NCBI GenBank assembly: GCA_963969495.1
Contig: OZ018328.1
Span: forward strand, 7,415,331 to 7,479,330
Direction: 5' to 3'
Length of the DNA: 64,000 nt
DNA from: Ceratothoa steindachneri
Taxonomy: Eukaryota; Arthropoda; Malacostraca; Isopoda; Cymothoidae
Every line of letters starts with the position of its first letter. Positions within the stretch are counted from its first letter, which is position 1. This document shows, in pieces, positions 53,341-64,000 of the stretch. The position numbers were made by a program, and so were the translations under genes. The notes below the pieces were generated by a model that was not told the DNA's origin, did no database searches, and was given only the letters and a program-made list of their open reading frames with translations.

Positions 53341-54110
53341 TAGGTTAATGTGTTGCTCCTTTGCTTCTTAATCTTCTTTATTTTGTATTTGGATTACTTG
53401 ATAACTCCCTCTACTTCGTCGCTAAGCCTACGTGAACGTGAACTGCCAAATGGGGGGGATGAATGATGGTGGGTGGACCCGGGGAGGCCCCTCAGATGGG
53501 TGAGGTGGGGCGGACTTGATGTCCCCCTGTGGTCTTGGCCGGAAGCTACCCTTAGAGATTAGAGCGAACTCTTCCCCAAAGCTTTCAGCATCGCCTCGTA
53601 ACTGAGCGGTCTCTTCCGTAGAGTTTCACAGTGGGCTAATCCTCAAACCTGCTTTCCTTTACGTCCCCAATTATGTCTATTAAAGTGGACCGACATAGTT
53701 GGAGCGAGACTAGATGAGTGGCAGATCAGTTCATTTCAGCTTCGCAACTCCGTCGAGGGAGGGGGGGGGGAATAAAGACGACATTAAGTCGTCTTGAAGC
53801 CGGTAGAAAAAATATATGGCGAATAGTCCCCGTAGGGTTGATGAGGCAAAACTTTGCGTTTTGTAACACCCTTCCCTCAACCATTTCCTCCTTTATCGGT
53901 TAGGTTATGAGATGTGTTCAGCGTCGATTTTTCAAGTGAAATTCTGATGCCTTCTACTGCATTCTAAGTGAAAGAAAACGATTTTTAAGGGGTATTTATT
54001 CTCCTTGGTTTGACGTAATGTTAGAGGAAATAGACCACTCTTGTGCGTGGAATTTTTTAAATAGTTTTAACGTACGATTCCAGCTTGTCGGACATTATTA
54101 AAATTTATTA
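53341..54110. other. No recognisable gene; possible 5' UTR of LINE copy C
   Basis: The first 300 bp are GC-rich with G-runs and end around 53700-53770. Short frames only. Beyond 53800 the sequence turns AT-rich up to the PLE-c end. Confidence 0.35.
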
Positions 54111-54113
54111 AAT

Positions 54114-55200
54114 TTAGACATTTATTAAAATGTCTTCTAAGATGTTAAGCCTCGCTTTATTAACCTCTTTTCTTTTAATAATGGTGTTGTCAACGAGCAT
54201 ATCTCTCGTTAGGTTAATATTATGTACACTCTCCATATGATTTTTTGGCCCTCCGCTTTGTAGTTGCATCGTTAATCTCCTCGAGGAGTTAGGGCAGATG
54301 TTATTTTTCATCAGGAGGTTTCTGGCTTTTGTAGTTTTATAATAGATGATGAGTTGGATTTTATCGGTTTGATTTTTAACTTTGATATTACGGTTAATAA
54401 TCTCATTGATGTTTTTTTCATCTATTTTATAAGCCGTGGACATCTGGTTTCTGTAATACAATTTGATGTTATTGACTTCTCCATGATTACTTACAGTTTT
54501 ATTCGAATGTTTGTAATGGTTATTTAAAAATGATTGGATCTGTTTATCAATCATGTTGTTTGAGAAACCATTATTGACGAGTACTTATTTTACTCGTGCA
54601 ATCTATTGGTGGAAAAGTTCCCACGTAGAGCAGCATTTGTAAGCTCGGCGGATGTATGAGCCGATTACGCTTATTTTGTATCTTTCAGGGCATTCACTAT
54701 CTGCATTGAGGCATCTTCCCATGTCCGTACTTTTCCTATATACTTTAGTGATGTAGCTGCCATTGATGGTATGAACCTCAACATCCAAAAGAGGGAGTTT
54801 ATTGCCCGTGCTCAATTCATAAGTGAATTTTAGCACGGAGTTCTCCTCAAAATGTTGCTTGATGTTAACGAGATGTTTTTCGTTTTGGACGTTGATGTAG
54901 ATGTCATCTACATATCAGCAATATGTGCGTGGCTTATTTTCCATGGTGTCCAATAGTCTCTCCTCGTGTTGACCCATGTGATAGATAGCGAAGGTCGGCC
55001 CTAAGGGTTACCCTATAGTCACTCCATCCACTTGTGTGTATAGATTACCATCCGTTGTCCTGAACGGCGCCTCTGATGTGCATGAACGAAATCCACGAAG
55101 GAATTCATTGACATACTCCACGCTACGAGACCGTCGGGACTAATATCATCCCTTGACGTAGAAAGCCTTTTCACGAATGTGCCTATCGCTCAGACCATCG
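54114..55200 (-). pseudogene. Penelope-like element (PLE-c): RT with deleted GIY-YIG core
   Basis: One nearly continuous minus-strand frame from 55200: DGLSDRHIREKAFYVKG, EYVNEFLRGFRSC, QVDGVTIG, GPTFAIYHMGQHE, catalytic YVDDIYINVQ (motif C), VLKFTYELSTGNKLPLLDVE, ITKVYRKSTDMGRCLN, SECPERYKISVIGSYIRRAY, then a linker with YYRNQMSTAYKIDEK. The GIY-YIG part is collapsed: from ICPNSS the protein jumps to RRLTMQLQSGGPKNHMESVH, so the Y-I-G core is deleted. Several stops occur (near 55145, 55010, 54915). Its 5' end coincides with the left end of the Tc1 element at 55201, beyond which lies (AT)n. Confidence 0.9.
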
Positions 55201-56570
55201 ACAGTGCCCGCGAAAAGTATCCAATCACCCTCAAAATTTATATTATTTTCAATGATATTCACTGGCGCATAATTCACTTTCTATTTGTTCTATCAACATC
55301 TGGTAGCTTTTATATAACGCTCTGATATGACAGCTTTCCAATGCAATTTTGAGTTAGTATTTTGGTAGTGTTCGTTGCGTGTGGGAGTGCGTCAAATTTG
55401 TCCGATTTCAGGTTTTTTGCCATTTTGTTATTATTTTGTGATTTTTTTTACAGAAAGTGGTCTAAATAAAATTTATTTCTATTGTGTGCTAAGAAAAAGC
55501 TCGAGAGTGATTGTTGAGGTGTTATTGTTGTTCTTCATAAATGTGGGAAATCTTAGAGACAGATAGCTAATGAATTAAACATAGCCCAAAGTACTGTTAA
55601 TTAATGGGTTTTACGTGCTAAAAACACTTAGCCTATCTACGCCAGTACTTAGAGTACGATCTGACAGACCGAGATAAGCAAAACAAAGTTTAGTAGTGAA
55701 TAATCCAACAATAACTGCGAAAGAACTAAAATTTAATATGAATAATTTATTATCTGATATTTCTGAACGAACTATCCAGGAGCGGCTGCAAAAAGAACTC
55801 GCATTACCATCTCGCCATGCTGCACATAAACCATTTATTAATGCGAAAATGCGTAACAAACGTGTCACATTTTTAAAAAGATACATTCATTGGACTGTTA
55901 AGGGGTGGAAAAAGAATTATTCGGCGATGATTAAACATTTTTAACATTCAGAAGCTGTCCTAGAAAAGTTCGTCGGCCCATTAGCTCAAATAGAACGGAC
56001 CCTAACTACAACCAAAAGACAATGAAACACCCTCCAAGTGTGATGATTTGGGGTTGTTTCAGTTTCCAAGGAAGAGGACGATATATTTCCTTCCTAACAA
56101 AACAACTATGAATGGCACACGGTATTTAGCAATGTTATAGGAGAAACTTCCAGTAGTAATGACAATCCAGGAGACAGAAACATTCATGTATGGCCTTGTC
56201 ACAAGGCTAAAATTGTGACAAAATGGCTTACTGACAATAAATTTAATATTTTGTATAGGCCTGGTAATAGCCCAGATCTCACTCCCATAGAAACTTTACG
56301 GCTAATAATAAAATATAAGATTGGAGGCCAAGATACTGGCTACGTCCAAAAAATAAATGAGGCTATCCTAAAGGTATGGTGCAACGAAATCTCAGTGGAA
56401 GTTTGTCAAAACTTGATCAAATCCATGACGAAGCCTCTACATACAACAAGTCATCAAATCCAAAGGAAAAATGACAAAATACTAATATAAGGTTAGTCAA
56501 TACTAAGCATATTTTTTTAATGTTAAGAATACAAATTTCGAGGGTGATCGGATACTCTTCGCGGGCACTG

Positions 56571-56571
<1 letters not shown>
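55201..56571 (+). mobile_element. Tc1-like transposon, complete with both inverted ends
   Basis: Left end acagtgcccgcgaaaagtat (from 55201); right end gatactcttcgcgggcactg (to 56570/56571). The first 35 or so bases match as inverted repeats with few changes. The right flank begins TATA; the left flank (catcg) lacks the expected TA, which may have mutated or been lost with the truncated PLE. About 1.37 kb, normal for Tc1. It lies exactly at the junction between PLE-c and an (AT)n tract. Confidence 0.9.
55697..56490 (+). pseudogene. Tc1-type transposase, broken
   Basis: The N-terminal DNA-binding part, NNPTITAKELKFNMNNLLSD and ISERTIQERLQKELALPSRH, is open for about 82 codons. After stops and frame changes come VMIWGCFS-like sequence (about 56040-56070), HKAKIVTKWLTDNKFNILYR and GNSPDLTPIETLRLIIKYKI, where the S-P-D-L-x-P-I-E block holds the last catalytic acid (Glu). 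The second catalytic Asp block is degraded (Q/D-x-A-P-C-H replaced by VWPCH). The C-terminal frame of 91 codons is open to 56490. Confidence 0.85.

Positions 56572-56572
<1 letters not shown>

Positions 56573-56616
<44 letters not shown>
56573..56616. repeat. (AT)n microsatellite, about 44 bp
   Basis: Adjoins the right end of the Tc1 element. Confidence 0.97.
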
Positions 56617-56620
<4 letters not shown>

Positions 56621-56890
56621 TATAGCAGATATAGATGCATCGTTTTCTCATAAGGAAGGCCGTATCGCACAGTCGACCATCAATGAAGCGGACTGCGTGC
56701 AAAAACGGGCAGAGGTTCTTGGAATCTTAGTTAGGCCCACGGCGACGAGGTTAAGGAGAAGAACTCATCGGCCTCATTCACCGAGCTAAACTCTTCAAAT
56801 AGCATAGAGAAATTAGTAATTTCCTGAAATGTGAACCACTGCGCCTGCTCCAAGCACCTATGAGGCTGGATTTCATGATGCAGCGACCCA
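56617..56890. other. No recognisable gene
   Basis: Short mixed sequence with no identified feature. Confidence 0.3.
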
Positions 56891-58980
56891 GAAAATAATA
56901 GTTGAATGGGAAAGTGTTCACTACGGTCTCGACCACCTCCCACCCAAAATCAGGCTGTGCGTCCGGAGAGCACAGGGCCCTATCTCAACAGGAAAAATCA
57001 ACATACCATGACCGGCGAGACCACTCTTTGCCCCACAAACACAGACAGCAAAAACATGCACAGTACTAATACTCGAAACAATCAGATTCTCAAACACACT
57101 TGATACCCAGATCACAAACATTATGAACACACCCACAGCACAAATATTCATATTCAGGTCATCTGACGACGCTCTGAAATTCCACACAAACGCTCAAACA
57201 ACACTGGCGGCAAAGTAACACCACACGCTACTACCAGACTCAATTACACGGAGGCACTAGGTGCGAATATGCCTCACTAACCCACTGTGGCTAGAGTTCA
57301 CAAATGAGGACCTCCTTGCCGAGCTCAGATCCGAATACGGCACCGAGGCGATCAAGGAACTCCACTACAACCGCGCCAAGCAATGGGCGGTCATAACACT
57401 ATCAGAGAAAACACACGCAAGTAAACTAATTAACCAGGGTATCAAAGTCCTCAGCACACTCGCATACGCACACACAATTGAGCAACAACATAATATACAT
57501 CAACAGTGTCTCTGCCACTACAAGGTGGGGGCACCCAACAAATACATGCCTAGCAGAACAGATCTGCTCGAGATGCAGTGTAAAAGGCCACTTTCATACT
57601 GCCTAACCAGCACAACTCTCCTGTGCGTCAACTGCGGCGGTAACCACACCGCAGTAAATCTGAAGTGCGGAAACCTCGCAGAAAAGCGTGCAATGACCAT
57701 TTCGGAGATCTGCAGACCACACACACACGCGCTATGCTTCCTCCCCTCCGCCACCCTCATGAGACCTTTGCTGCCGCTTGCGGCGCCTCAGAGATCACAC
57801 ACCACTCTGACTTCCTTGACACACCCCTCCCTGTACACACACCCACACCCCGAACAAACCTACACACTACCAGAACACACACACCGTCTGAAAACACACA
57901 CACTGCCCGTACATACATACATCAACCCTTCCTATACATATATACACCACCTACGCACACACCCAATGTCAACGCATCCACCTTTCCATTACCCACACGC
58001 ACAAAACAGGTAAACTCCAAGGTGCACTTGGCCGCCGTGCTTTCCGGGGTGACACGATCCACGCTTCTATGCCACAATTCTGAACCAGTTCTTCGCTGCG
58101 AACGGACTCGGTCATATCGTCTTCCCGGAGACGGTATTCGCCCTCATACATAACCACAAAAACAGAAGGCCAGCCCTCCTATCCACACCAACAAACACAC
58201 ACCAGGCCCAATACACCCATACCGCACCTGCCCGCCCCCTGTCCATATATCGCCTCTCCCTTCCATATCCTCTGCGGCTCTATCCACCATCCCCAGCCAC
58301 TCTCCAACCCCCTGCCCCCCTGTCCCCACTCCTATTCCTGTTTCAGCGTCTGTCTCGTCTCCTATCACCACCCCCACTGCCACACTCCTATTTCTAATTC
58401 ACCCTCCGTTCCGACTCCTACCCCCCCCCTCATTGTTCCCATTTCGTCTCATTCCACTCTTATTCCTGCCTCCACTATGAAACCAACACCCCCAACTCCA
58501 CCGGCCTCTGCACCCACAGCTACGTCCACAGCTCCACCTCCTACTCTTAGCACCTACCGCCCTCTACCACCTCCAGGAACACACACCCCACACCTGTCCA
58601 GACTCCCAAGACCACACCATCTTCCACCCTCACCACACTCACGAAACGGACAACTCCATCCTCACACACAAACACTCCACCCAATACACGGTGCATAAAA
58701 GTCATTGCAGCACCTATACCTTCTTCACCGAGTGTCAAGAGGTAGGGAATCGTAAGCCAGTCAAATAGCACTTTTCGAATAACACGCTAACACATACTTC
58801 ACACCAGTGTATAGCCACCGGCCTATTTCCCCCCTCATATCCCTTCTTAAGTTATTTCCCAAACTCTCCTCGCCGACTGCTAGCTTGCTGTAACTTGACT
58901 AAAGCAACCCCTCTACTTTTCTTTGTATTCTCATCTTGTCTTGTCTTGTATATGAAAAAGGAAAAAAAATAAAGAATTCG
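56890..58980 (+). mobile_element. LINE ORF1-only remnant, related to copies A-C
   Basis: The coding part from about 57261 shows a Gag-like ORF1. A proline- and threonine-rich, CA-rich stretch follows, then a non-coding end with tcttgtcttgtcttgta and AAAAAAATAAAG near 58970, like a polyadenylated 3' end. No ORF2 (endonuclease or RT) lies between ORF1 and the tail. It may be an internally deleted LINE or a non-autonomous ORF1-type derivative. Confidence 0.6.
57261..58170 (+). pseudogene. LINE ORF1 Gag-like protein with zinc knuckle
   Basis: The first frame (57261-58013) has an RRM-like stretch (NEDLLAELRSEYGTEAIKEL), CLCHYKVG, and LLCVNCGGNHTAVNLKC, a CX2CX4HX5C knuckle. After a frame change, the block near 58066-58130 reads YATILNQFFAANGLGHIVFP, which matches FATVLNQMLAKNGMEQIWFP of copy C ORF1 at the same relative position. 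This links the two families. Between them the sequence is rich in Pro, Thr and His from CA-repeat-like DNA. Lesions: at least two frame changes. Confidence 0.7.
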
Positions 58981-59245
58981 AAACTGAAGTTATTCTCATC
59001 CCTAAATTGCTTGGTCTAGTCGTCTTCCCAGCCGAACCATATCGAAGCAAGAAACACCTGCTATTCTACGAATATCAAATTGGAGTCAGATCAATCTGAT
59101 GGTGGTGTCATCTCAACTGTTGACCCCACATCTCAGTAGAAACATCGCTTCGACCTTACCTCAGAGAAAGCAGCGAACCAGTAACAGTATTGTATCTACA
59201 GTACCAAGTAGTCATACAAGGAACTTACCAAAGTTGTGGGTACAA
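58981..59245. other. No recognisable gene
   Basis: Mixed sequence between two LINE remnants. Confidence 0.3.
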
Positions 59246-59249
59246 TAAC

Positions 59250-59680
59250 TCACATTGGTCAAATCCCAAACTAATGTGATTGATTGTGGTCTCGCCAGAG
59301 GGGGTGCCTAGTATTTACTTCCCCGAGCAGGAAAAATGACATTGACAACCGTGCTGTGACGCGGCTAAAGTCACCTGCGTTGAAGTCTGCTGATGGTGGA
59401 ATGTACGCATAGACCTGTAGCATTACCTGAAATGAGGTATTATAGCGAATAGAATTGAGATATGCCAGGTGTAAATCGCGCATCCTCCTGCCCGACCCTC
59501 TGGTGATGGGGTCGCAAACTCACATACCTAGGGAGGGTGGGCAAGGAGCATGTGCCCAGCATGGTCTTCTGTAGAGATTGACAGCTAGCCGAGAACGGGT
59601 GGAGAAGAGCCACCACATCTTCTTCAAGTTGCCCCGGAGTACACGGTAATTCCACTGAAGGAATATTTATTCCAGGCCTA
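59250..59680 (-). pseudogene. Jockey-type LINE endonuclease fragment
   Basis: On the minus strand, in shifting frames: ILQWN-like start near 59670, NLKKMWWLF / EEDVVALLHPFSAS, PPSADFNAGDFSRV, and MSFFLLGEVNTRHPLWRDHN near 59300. The last is the G-D-F-N-A-H-H-x-x-W block of LINE endonucleases with the Asp changed to Glu and the Phe to Val. It is an N-terminal ORF2 fragment, not continuous with the ORF1 remnant on the other strand. Confidence 0.6.
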
Positions 59681-60780
59681 ACTCAGAGATGAGGGGGCCT
59701 AATCGATGTAAAAACCATCACAGGAATCGCCATACTCTACTCGAAGGCAGAATTCTTACAGCTGCTGGCCACCGAAGGCATTGTAGGTGGGTGTAGTTGG
59801 CTCGTATAGGCGGACGCCGAATCTACATCTCCGAGGGTCACCTATTCCACAATAAATGTACGGATGTGTGACCAAAGATCTGAACGTGAGTAGTAGTCTG
59901 GGGGTAGGCATTTTGTAGTGACGACCTTCTAGTGGAAGTTGGGGACCTTTTTAACTCTTTGAAGAGATAGGTCCTCTACAGATATGCCACAAAGACCTTT
60001 TGCAAAAATGGTATCTTGGCAGTAATTAAGGCAGAGGTGTTTGGTCAGGGATTTTGCACATCGCACTAACTCTCGGAGGGCGACGAGGGGGTTCGTGTAG
60101 TCAAGCGAACGAGAACTTTAGGAGTAAGGAACCGTCTGGCTGAAACTGGATATAAAATCTCTCTATTGATGTTTCCGTGTGGAATGTCCGAGAGACATTC
60201 CAGGTTTGAGGGCCAGAAGGCTGGTTTCATAACCATAAAACGGCTTATGGAGAAGAATGCTATTGATGTTTAGCTCGAAAATAGGCTAGAATATTAAGTG
60301 GACGTTTAGATGTGCGTTGGGGGGCATGGATTTTAAGGGGACGGGGGAGCTGGGATGGAGAGATAAGTAACAAAATGGGGTGCGGTTGTTTTGGCCGTGG
60401 ACGGTAACGCAATAGCTGAGGCTTGGTTGGGTGGGGTTGCTTTCGAAGTGTGGAGATTGTGAGTTGAACCCTCCTCTGGTTCTCCACACCTTAGAGTGGA
60501 GTTAGTCTATATCGTTATCTGTAGGAAATCCGGCCAGAAACCAAATTTTGCTAAGTTTTCATATCAGGCATAGACACCCAAGATAGTAAACGGGCTGTAT
60601 GCATACACATCTTTCCTAGGTTGCCCAGTCTTAGAATGCGGTGGCGCCCAAATTGCAAGGTGGAGTAGACCCAATAAGGACCCTCACAAATGAGCACCCT
60701 GTTGGCCCTATGAAATCTTGAATTTGGGCACACATATTGAACACTGGAATAATATTCCATGTAGTAGCAATGGACTAATG
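59681..60780. other. Unassigned; perhaps ORF1 of the LINE fragment to the left
   Basis: The minus strand from about 60150 to 59700 has medium open stretches in the same orientation as the endonuclease fragment (for example one with VALRELVRCAKSLTKHLCLN), placing it where ORF1 would be, but no zinc knuckle or known motif was seen. 60240-60490 has two overlapping Pro-rich minus-strand frames. Confidence 0.3.
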
Positions 60781-61308
60781 TAGAATAAAGCAAACTACTT
60801 GTAAATAACGTTAAAACGCAATTTAATTTGTATTAAGAAAAAAAAAACAGAATATTGTAAGGATGCAGGCGAAATCATTGGTGTTCCACGCAAATGTACA
60901 AACATACATACATGAGGAAACAGATGTGAGGTGAAAGGTCTGGAAATAGATAACACAGGCAGCTAGGAAAATTTAGGACGGAATCTCATCTGACCAGCCA
61001 GATTTTACGTGAACCTATGAAACGGCGGAATCAACCTTGCTATGTAGAATAAAGCAAACTACTTGTAAATAACGTTAAAACGCAATTTAATTTGTATTAA
61101 GAAAAAAAACAGAATATTGTAAGGATGCAGGCGAAATCATTGGTGTTCCACGCAAATGTACAAACATACATACATGAGGAAACACAGATGTGAGGTGAAA
61201 GGTCTGGAAATAGATAACACAGGCTACTAGGAAAATTTAGGACGGAATCTCATCTGACCAGCCATATTTTACGTGAACCTATGAAACGGCGGAATCAACC
61301 TTGCTATG
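60781..61308. repeat. 264-bp direct tandem duplication
   Basis: Copy 1 is 60781-61044 and copy 2 is 61045-61308. They differ only in A-run length, a CA insertion near aggaaacacag, and two or three substitutions (gcagctagg/gctactagg, ccagatttt/ccatatttt), about 98% identity. The unit is non-coding with AT-rich and tacatacatac parts. Confidence 0.95.
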
Positions 61309-64000
61309 AATGCCGGTTTGATAAAGCTACGATCCGGCGACCAAATGCAAATACACTTTAAATACACACGTGTCCACACTGAACATGCACACAACCTTTG
61401 ACCCGATAGGCCTCGCCTCGCGTTCAGATTAAGGTAAGAGAAGTCGGGCCCGCCTTAATTGACGTTGGTATAAATAAGACGAACAGAAACACTGCATGAT
61501 TCATGATTCTCGTTTCTGACTTATATATTAGTAGCATTATTATTATTCGCGTCACGAGTCCGTTCCTCGTCGTCGATCCATCCGTCCATAACAGCAACAA
61601 TCTGATGCAGAAGGAGACTTACACGAAACATTGAAACTTAACACTTGTAGCCAAGACTCGACTCTTTCGCTTGCCCGAAAGAGCCTACCCACACCGCCAT
61701 TGTCTTCCGAGTCTTTCCTTCTACCAAGCGATAACCAAGTTACCTTTCGAGCTCAGCTACGAGCGGATTATCCGTTAAGAAAATTTGGAGTCAGACCAAA
61801 CTCGACGGTAAGACCTTATCCATCTTCGCCCGACACCACACTCTGGTAATTCATCGTCACCCCAAAGATGGTGACCACCTTCCGACAACAAGTAACCCAT
61901 CGGTATACCACCATAAACTGGTTACCCATAAACTCACCCTATAAACAGGTGACGAGCTACCATAATGCATCGGGTGACGGCGGGACCGTCGTTGGGCCAC
62001 TCAGAGCCATCTCTTGATCCCGGTGACTAAAGCGTTCCTCAGAGTGGCAACTCTCGCCTTGGGCTTGGGATACAAAACAGATTGGAGAAAGGAGGGAAAT
62101 GTAAGAGATTATGGGTATAGGATATGGGAGACAGGCATAATTAAAAGTGTAGTTCGCTGCCGGTGACGCCACACATAGTGAGAACACCACCTCAGCCAAG
62201 GAGGGCTCCAAGGCGAGGTGTGAACCCGTGGAGGCACCAGCTCTACCAGGAAAGCTCCGGGTAGGGTAGTTGTGGTGGGTGGGTAGAACTCCCAGGGGGT
62301 GCCTGCTTAACATTTTTTGGCAGAGAACATTCCAGGTCGTGATAGGACCAAATCATTGTTCTCCTGAAACGAAGTTCCTTTCGCAGCATGAAGAGCCAGG
62401 ACCTCTTTCTCAAAAAGGTACGAGCTGCACTGCAGCTAAGAGGCAGGGTGCAGCTCGTCGCAATTCACATGCTTGGGCACACATGGGAGACACTTGCCAT
62501 GTGTGGCCGTTGCACAGATTTCGGGTTGACCCGAATTGCGACGTCTACAAAAGCAGTAGCGGTGCCCTGTACGCAGCGATTCAGGAAGTTTGTCACGGTC
62601 AAACGTGAGGAAGAATGTAGGCATGGCTCTTAAAGCCCGTTTCCTCATCACACGATCGACCCTGACCGCTTCCTCCTTGACCAGCTTTTCTGTGATGTAT
62701 TCTACGTAGCAGTTCTCTTTTCCCTCACATAACTACACATTTTACCAAATTCATGCTAGAGTGCGTTGTTATTGTCACTCACGAACCATTAAGTGTCCGG
62801 GGGGCGCAGTCATCTGCGTTTACCACAAGGGTCCCGTCAGAGAAAGGGCAGACTTAGTTTCTCTACCAAGTAGTCTAGCAAAAGCCCGATGCCGAGGGAA
62901 GTCGTGTCCGTTGGACAACATCTTTTCATGTCGAAGAATAACTAGAAATCGCTTGAAGCTGGCAGGCTCGGAGACACCAACTAGCACCTCAATGATGGGC
63001 CCCGGCCCACCCGATGGCGCCCAGAGAACGGACGTGCTATCCTTGGCCTGGTTCTCGCCGAATCATCAAGGGGCGGTCCGCCCCCGGAAGAGGAACCCTT
63101 ATTTTACTTCTTTGACTTTTTTTCTCTTCGGAGGAGGAATAGTGAGCCTGCTCATTTCCGTACTAGGAGGGGGATCCGAAGCCGAACGGGCAAGTTTCAG
63201 GCTTATCCGAAATGGTGAAGGATTCAGTTGCTTTGGAGGTTCCTTCTCATTTCTTGGGCTCTCCATAATGTTCGGGTGAAGCAAAGGTTTTTCTCAAACA
63301 AGGACACTGAACAAGTAATGTCAGCTGAACTATGGCGGCCACCACAAGTGACGAAGCATGGGCTTTGTTACACGCAGGAGAAGGGTGGGCTGGAAGGCGG
63401 AGGCATAATTAACGCACGTACGCGCGACCGATATACCCAAATTGGCAGTAATTGAAACTAAAATCGGGTAATTCAAAATAGCGAGTAAGTGGGATGCGTA
63501 AATAACCGGCTTTGAGTCCTGGGGCTTAGTCACTCTTAAGTCATTAGTGACCCACCAGTTCCGAAGTTGCAACCGTTGAACTGACTGAAATGGATCTTGC
63601 CATTAACAAAATTAAGTCTATGATGAGGCGTAACAGAAATAGAAAATTATATTAGTGGTCACAACACGGGAGGAAATCTTCACTTGGACCAGTTGGCCCA
63701 GTGAGATATCGGGCTCTAACGTTAGTAAAAACTATCCACCTTTATGTCCTATCAAGGGTGTGTCACTGGGCAGAAAGATCCTAGCACGCCCCTTAAAAGA
63801 ATCTACCAATACACTGTCATCCACTTCCTCTTGAGTAGAACCTTCTCCTTCCACACGCATTCACATAATCACGGTCTTCCAACCCTTCTCGCGCCCTGAC
63901 ACTCACTCTCGTATATTTCCCTACCACTATTTATACGCATTCTTCTTACATGCCCATACCACCTAGGAATAACTTCCAGTCACAACCTTACACACAATAA
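61309..64000. other. Unassigned; LTR-like promoter and coding-like stretch possible
   Basis: A TATAAATA box at 61469-61476 precedes pyrimidine-rich sequence in a layout that could be a retroelement promoter, without other support. 61957-62313 (minus) and 62388-62633 (plus) are open frames with no known motif. On the minus strand of 62980-62765 a run of codons (RAFARLLGRETKSALSLTGP) looks protein-like, with a frame open across stops at wide intervals; I cannot assign it. The region ends with mixed sequence and no further features. Confidence 0.3.

Noticed and set aside
61309..62000. LTR with TATA box
   Set aside because: A TATAAATA alone is not enough: no matching second copy, TG...CA ends or primer binding site was seen.

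Overview
The window is a stretch of eukaryotic, metazoan and almost certainly invertebrate DNA built nearly entirely from repeats. I found no rRNA gene, no bacterial-style operon, no CRISPR array and no convincing host protein-coding gene. The mixture of Penelope-like elements with GIY-YIG endonucleases, L2/CR1-like and Jockey-like LINEs, mariner, Tc1 and hAT transposons, and very long (AT)n and (GA)n microsatellites fits an arthropod or another SSR-rich invertebrate. The sequence alone does not fix the taxon.

Layout. 1-618: gag-like coiled-coil remnant on the minus strand, running off the left edge. 2.5-8.6 kb: a 45-bp satellite array of about 134 copies with a 900-bp higher-order duplication. 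9.7-13.1 kb: an (AT)n-bounded palindrome of about 750 bp followed by a minus-strand Penelope-like element (PLE-a). 13.2-16.3 kb: an old minus-strand L2/CR1-like LINE with esterase, endonuclease and RT parts. 17.3-18.7 kb: a mariner-type transposon with D(41)D spacing inside an (AT)n tract. 19.1-20.7 kb: a better preserved L2-like LINE. 20.8-24 kb: a SINE-like piece, a LINE zinc-finger tail, a hAT MITE with an 8-bp target duplication, and repeat family R1. 25.06-27.41 kb: a DNA transposon of a widespread cysteine-rich transposase family with long inverted repeats. 28.3-29.95 kb: a decayed ZBED/hAT transposase. 30.1-35.6 kb: two plus-strand Jockey-like LINE copies (A and B), B carrying a nested mariner. 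36.1-38.3 kb: PLE-b, an inverted PLE 5' fragment, (AT)n, and R1 copy 2 split by a LINE with a clear target duplication. 42-45 kb: hAT and Tc1 remnants. 45.9-48.6 kb: a tRNA-derived SINE, a MITE-like element and a PLE 5' fragment between two (AT)n tracts. 48.6-53.3 kb: a near-complete minus-strand Jockey-like LINE (copy C). 54.1-56.6 kb: PLE-c and a Tc1 element. 56.9-59.7 kb: a LINE ORF1 remnant and a separate LINE endonuclease fragment. 60.78-61.31 kb: a recent 264-bp tandem duplication. The rest is unassigned.

How it fits together. The elements are nested and mutually interrupting. Four patterns stand out. (1) Every PLE-related piece sits beside an (AT)n tract. Two of them end at the same codon position against (AT)n, and at one locus the inverted layout fits twin priming on an (AT)n target. 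(2) Stem-loop-GAAA motifs resembling hammerhead ribozymes lie at PLE boundaries. (3) The satellite monomer length is a multiple of three, so one minus-strand frame stays open for 1,555 codons, which is very likely an artefact. (4) LINE copy C needs only a few lesions explained to account for both ORFs, so its family was active recently. I saw no wholly new biological system. The strongest leads are the PLE/(AT)n junctions and the unclassified transposon at 25-27 kb.
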